Origin: Myxococcota bacterium
GTDB taxonomy: Bacteria; Myxococcota_A; UBA796
Direction of reading: 5' to 3'
DNA length: 64,000 nucleotides
NCBI GenBank assembly: GCA_029251165.1
Contig: JAQXDW010000112.1
Span: 1-64,000 of the forward strand
In this document: piece by piece, positions 61,558-64,000 of the stretch
How the letters are laid out: every line of letters starts with the position of its first letter
Position numbering within the stretch: the stretch's first letter is position 1
The notes under the pieces: model-generated
What the model was told of the DNA's origin: nothing
The model's database searches: none
What the model saw: the letters and a program-made list of their open reading frames with translations, nothing else
Position numbers and translations under genes: made by a program

Positions 61558-62270
61558 CTCGGGTGGAAGACACCAATCGATAATGGGGACTGTCTTGATG
61601 AGTAAAGCGTCCAAGAAAACCATCGCAGTTGACAGGTACCAGCACATGCTGCGCTTTTTTAGGCCGAGTCTCTGACTTGTTGAGTGGTTTATGCAGTTTT
61701 CTGCTTGACTCTCGAAGTTTGAGTGGCAGAGCAAATCCCTGCAGAACCTTAGTTGTTTAGCGTGAACATTTTTTTACTGCCATATACGCCTCATTATTGG
61801 CACACAACGGGACGGGCTGGTCTCCAAAAACCCGAAGCGGAGTCCTGATGGTGGATTGACTAATGGTAGCCTTTAACCTTGTGTTGATTGCGAACGGATT
61901 GCTTTCTGGAGACGGTGTGGAGGACGCTCCTCCTTCCGGGGCGTGGCTGACAGTCCGAGTCGCTGACAGCCGAGCATTATCCACCACCTGGGGTTGGCAC
62001 GGACTCCAGGGAGGCGGATCGTTTCGGTGGTTTTAGGACCGCTTCGGTGCCGCGCTACGATTCGGAGATGTTCTTGCTGTGTTGTTTAAAGTGTGGGACT
62101 GGTTGTTTTCGCCGCGTTTCATGGCGCTGGAAGGGGTCGCCTGGTGTCTCCTGAGCGCTGGTTTATGGTTTCTCTTGTGCCTTGGTATCTCAGATTCAGA
62201 AATGGCAGCATATAGGGCTGTCTTGTGTGTGGTACCCTCTGCTGGACCTCTCCAGATAGGGTGTAGTTCT
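61558..62270. other. AT-rich intergenic region between divergent genes
   Basis: About 710 bp. Its left part (61560-61880) is the AT-rich leader of the hybrid kinase gene, where an alternative upstream start is possible. A short perfect stem, GGAGGA-cgc-TCCTCC, lies at 61919-61933. No tRNA, ncRNA or gene was recognised, and the promoters are not clear. Confidence 0.45.
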
Positions 62271-63464
62271 GTGTCATATTCGGTGTCCTACACGTCTCAT
62301 TTGTCGATACTGTGTCTCGTCTACATCTGTACAGCGTGCCAGGGTCCGTATGCCGAGCCGAAGCTGTCGGAGCTGGGAGCCCAGCAGAGGTGGTCTGCGC
62401 TGGAGGACATCGCCTCCAGCAAGTCCGACAGCGAGCTTGGAGGTGATGCTGCTGCGGTTCGTCAGAACGCTGCTGCTGTTCTGGCCCGCTCTGGGAGCCA
62501 CACAGCCGCCGCCGCCCTGTCACGCTCACTGCTGGCGCGTCCAGAATTGCAACAACCCGTGCTGGCTGAGGCCCCTGTCGAGACCATCGAGGCGGGTCTG
62601 CTGCCTGTGCTCAGCCTCTCTGAGTTTCGAGATGCGGCTGAGCTGCGGTCCGCGGTTCGGCTTCGTCATGAGGACCTGGTGATTCAGGAGCGCGCGCGTC
62701 TGCTCAGCCAGTATGCTGCCAGGCTGCGGGACGATGCAGAGTCTGCTGAGGACGTCGCGAGCCGCTTGTCGCGCTGGGATCAGACCCCGGCGGACACGAC
62801 CGCGTCACACAACCGGCTGGTGACTGCGCGCAGCACTCGCATGGAGTCATGCTCGTCGGCCGCTTGCTTCATCAGCCTGTGTGACTCTCCCCCCGCCTCT
62901 GGGGTGTACGACGGGGTCATGACCTCAGCGGAGGCCTTGAGGTTGGCAGAGAACAGCCTGAGGCTGCACCCCGACTACTCCAGTGAGATTGCACGGCTGG
63001 AGGAGGAAGAGGGCGCGCTTGAGCAGTCCCTGACCGACACCCTCAATGTCACCATCTGGATTCATGGTGAGCTTGCCCCCAACCACTACGAAGTCTCAGA
63101 GGCCCAGTACAGCTCCTATGCGGGGTGGCTTCCGGGCACCGATCGATACATTCTCCGGACCACCACAACCACCTTCACCACGACGGGGCACACCAAGATG
63201 TGGCTGCTCGCCACTGGTGAGCAGGAGTCTGTGACCTTGACGGGGGGAGGGGCGGCGAGCTTTCCGGTCTTTGCGGAGTATCCCGTGGCCGGGGCATTTC
63301 AGTCGGAGCTCTACACTGTGCAGCAGGCCCTGTCCGAGACGCGCCGCAGCCAGCGCTCCGCCGAGAAGAAGCGTCGTCGCCTGGAGAAGGCGCGGTTCGT
63401 CGCGCTCGCGGCTGTCGAGGAGGCGGTTGCCAGCACGGTTGCCTCGGTTGACAACGCGCTGTAG
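62271..63464 (+). CDS. Lipoprotein of unknown function with helical, coiled-coil-like segments
   Basis: A 397-residue predicted lipoprotein. GTG 62271 was chosen because it is preceded by AGGGTG at about the right distance and gives a typical signal (LCLVYICTAC), whereas the longer in-frame starts (62079) add residues unlike protein. Residues about 30-170 are Ala-rich helices; the middle has two Cys-bearing segments (CSSAACFISLC), and the last 120 residues contain a strand-rich part with Thr-rich repeats (ILRTTTTTFTTTG) and a terminal basic helix (RRSQRSAEKKRRRLEKAR) ending in a short amphipathic tail. No family is recognised. Envelope location is expected. Confidence 0.72.
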   Translation: MSYSVSYTSHLSILCLVYICTACQGPYAEPKLSELGAQQRWSALEDIASSKSDSELGGDAAAVRQNAAAVLARSGSHTAAAALSRSLLARPELQQPVLAEAPVETIEAGLLPVLSLSEFRDAAELRSAVRLRHEDLVIQERARLLSQYAARLRDDAESAEDVASRLSRWDQTPADTTASHNRLVTARSTRMESCSSAACFISLCDSPPASGVYDGVMTSAEALRLAENSLRLHPDYSSEIARLEEEEGALEQSLTDTLNVTIWIHGELAPNHYEVSEAQYSSYAGWLPGTDRYILRTTTTTFTTTGHTKMWLLATGEQESVTLTGGGAASFPVFAEYPVAGAFQSELYTVQQALSETRRSQRSAEKKRRRLEKARFVALAAVEEAVASTVASVDNAL

Positions 63465-63568
63465 CGCAGGTGAGCGAAGCGCACGGGCGCGCATTCTGCT
63501 CCGTGCCCCGTGACCCCACCCGGTGTGCAGGGTGTGGCACCTGCGCATGTGTCGGCTACTCTTCCGCC

Positions 63569-64000
63569 ATGAAGTGGTTCACTCTCGTTGGCTTGTTCGC
63601 ACTCTCCAGCTGCAGCAGCCGAGATGGCACTGAGCCGCCCCCGGATGGCTGGGCCAACAACGCCCCTACGGTCGTGGAGCAGGTCGTTGATCGGGAAGAG
63701 GCCCAGCTGCTTGCGGTCCGGCAGGGGGCACTCCAGACCTGGGTGCGAGTCCCGGATGTCGGTGTCGAGGTTGGTGACTACGTGCTCTTGGGGCAGGGGA
63801 CTGCTCGACATGATGTGGATATCCCCGAGCTTGGACAGCGTGCGCGAGAGGTGGTCGACATCGACCATGTCCAAGTCGTCGATGCGCAGACTGCTCGCCT
63901 CGCGGTCTCCTCACGAGTACCTCAGGATGCCGTCGCCATCGGTACGGTCTATGCGGAGCTGGATCAGCGAGCGGACAAGGCGGTCGTGGTCTACGGCACC
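63569..64000 (+). CDS. Lipoprotein, 3' end cut by window edge
   Basis: Open frame from ATG 63569 to the right edge (144 codons). It begins MKWFTLVGLFALSSC, a clear lipobox signal with Cys15. The mature part has alternating strands and acidic turns (VWVRVPDVGVEVGDYVLLG-like stretch at about 55-75, VVDIDHVQVVDAQ further on). The family is not recognised; the pattern 'GVEVGDYVLLG' suggests a small beta-barrel. The gene is about 105 bp downstream of the unknown lipoprotein on the same strand and could share its transcript. Confidence 0.75.
   Translation, partial: MKWFTLVGLFALSSCSSRDGTEPPPDGWANNAPTVVEQVVDREEAQLLAVRQGALQTWVRVPDVGVEVGDYVLLGQGTARHDVDIPELGQRAREVVDIDHVQVVDAQTARLAVSSRVPQDAVAIGTVYAELDQRADKAVVVYGT

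Noticed and set aside
61919..61933. Short palindrome GGAGGA-cgc-TCCTCC as a terminator
   Set aside because: Only six base pairs and no T tract on either strand.
62008..62023. TGGCACG-like sigma-54 site
   Set aside because: The -24 element is present (TGGCACGGACT) but the following -12 element lacks TGC at the required spacing.

Overview
The window is a dense, GC-rich stretch of a bacterial chromosome with 48 supported or candidate coding regions, two of them cut by the window edges. No rRNA, tRNA, insertion sequence, phage gene or CRISPR array was recognised. Fifteen predicted products carry a lipobox signal peptide. Other traits are a class III nucleotide cyclase, an Hanks-type Ser/Thr kinase, near-consensus sigma-54 promoters, Cys-rich secreted proteins, a front-end (QxxHH) fatty acid desaturase and a hybrid histidine kinase. 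Together these suggest a predatory or surface-living deltaproteobacterial lineage such as Myxococcota or a relative. That placement is an inference from gene content, not from a marker gene.

Region 1 (1-18.7 kb) holds mostly envelope and secreted functions: a GH3 glucosidase (left edge), a 2OG-Fe(II) oxygenase, a serine beta-lactamase-like lipoprotein, a Cys-rich lipoprotein ending in a diiron ferritin-like domain, a Cys-rich lipoprotein behind a consensus sigma-54 promoter, and a CotH-like lipoprotein. A three-gene operon (unknown protein, DUF4105 protein, sulfotransferase) follows, then a nucleotide cyclase, a VIT/VWA/GYF-like protein and a desaturase with a clear rho-independent terminator.

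Region 2 (19.3-38.1 kb) is a Wzx/Wzy-type exopolysaccharide locus. A left-running operon starts at 31.04 kb and encodes a Wzc-like BY-kinase, O-antigen ligase/polymerase, flippase, GT4 transferase, Wza-like export protein and GalE. A divergent pair (beta-propeller, NodB deacetylase) starts 43 bp away. A second left-running pair supplies a GT4 transferase and the initiating phosphoglycosyl transferase. At the flanks lie a cupin-like/UPF0489 pair, a CelD-like acyltransferase and a single-chain sulfotransferase-GT4 fusion.

Region 3 (38.1-53.8 kb) carries a Ser/Thr kinase with two C-terminal zinc fingers, a paralogue of the sigma-54-linked Cys-rich lipoprotein (also behind a near-consensus sigma-54 site), a caspase-like protein with a VGNQA leader, a carboxypeptidase-regulatory/PDZ protein, several lipoproteins, an EEP-family phosphatase, an SGNH hydrolase, an Ig-like repeat lipoprotein and a retinol-saturase/CrtI-like oxidoreductase.

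Region 4 (53.8-64 kb) is a metal-efflux RND operon with two His-rich lipoproteins but no visible outer-membrane channel gene, a hybrid histidine kinase/response regulator, and two lipoproteins at the right edge.

The least described items are the 'GCYKW' Cys-rich module shared by two sigma-54-driven lipoproteins, the zinc-finger kinase, the sulfotransferase-GT4 fusion, the BY-kinase with an extra membrane-anchored tail and the caspase-like protein.
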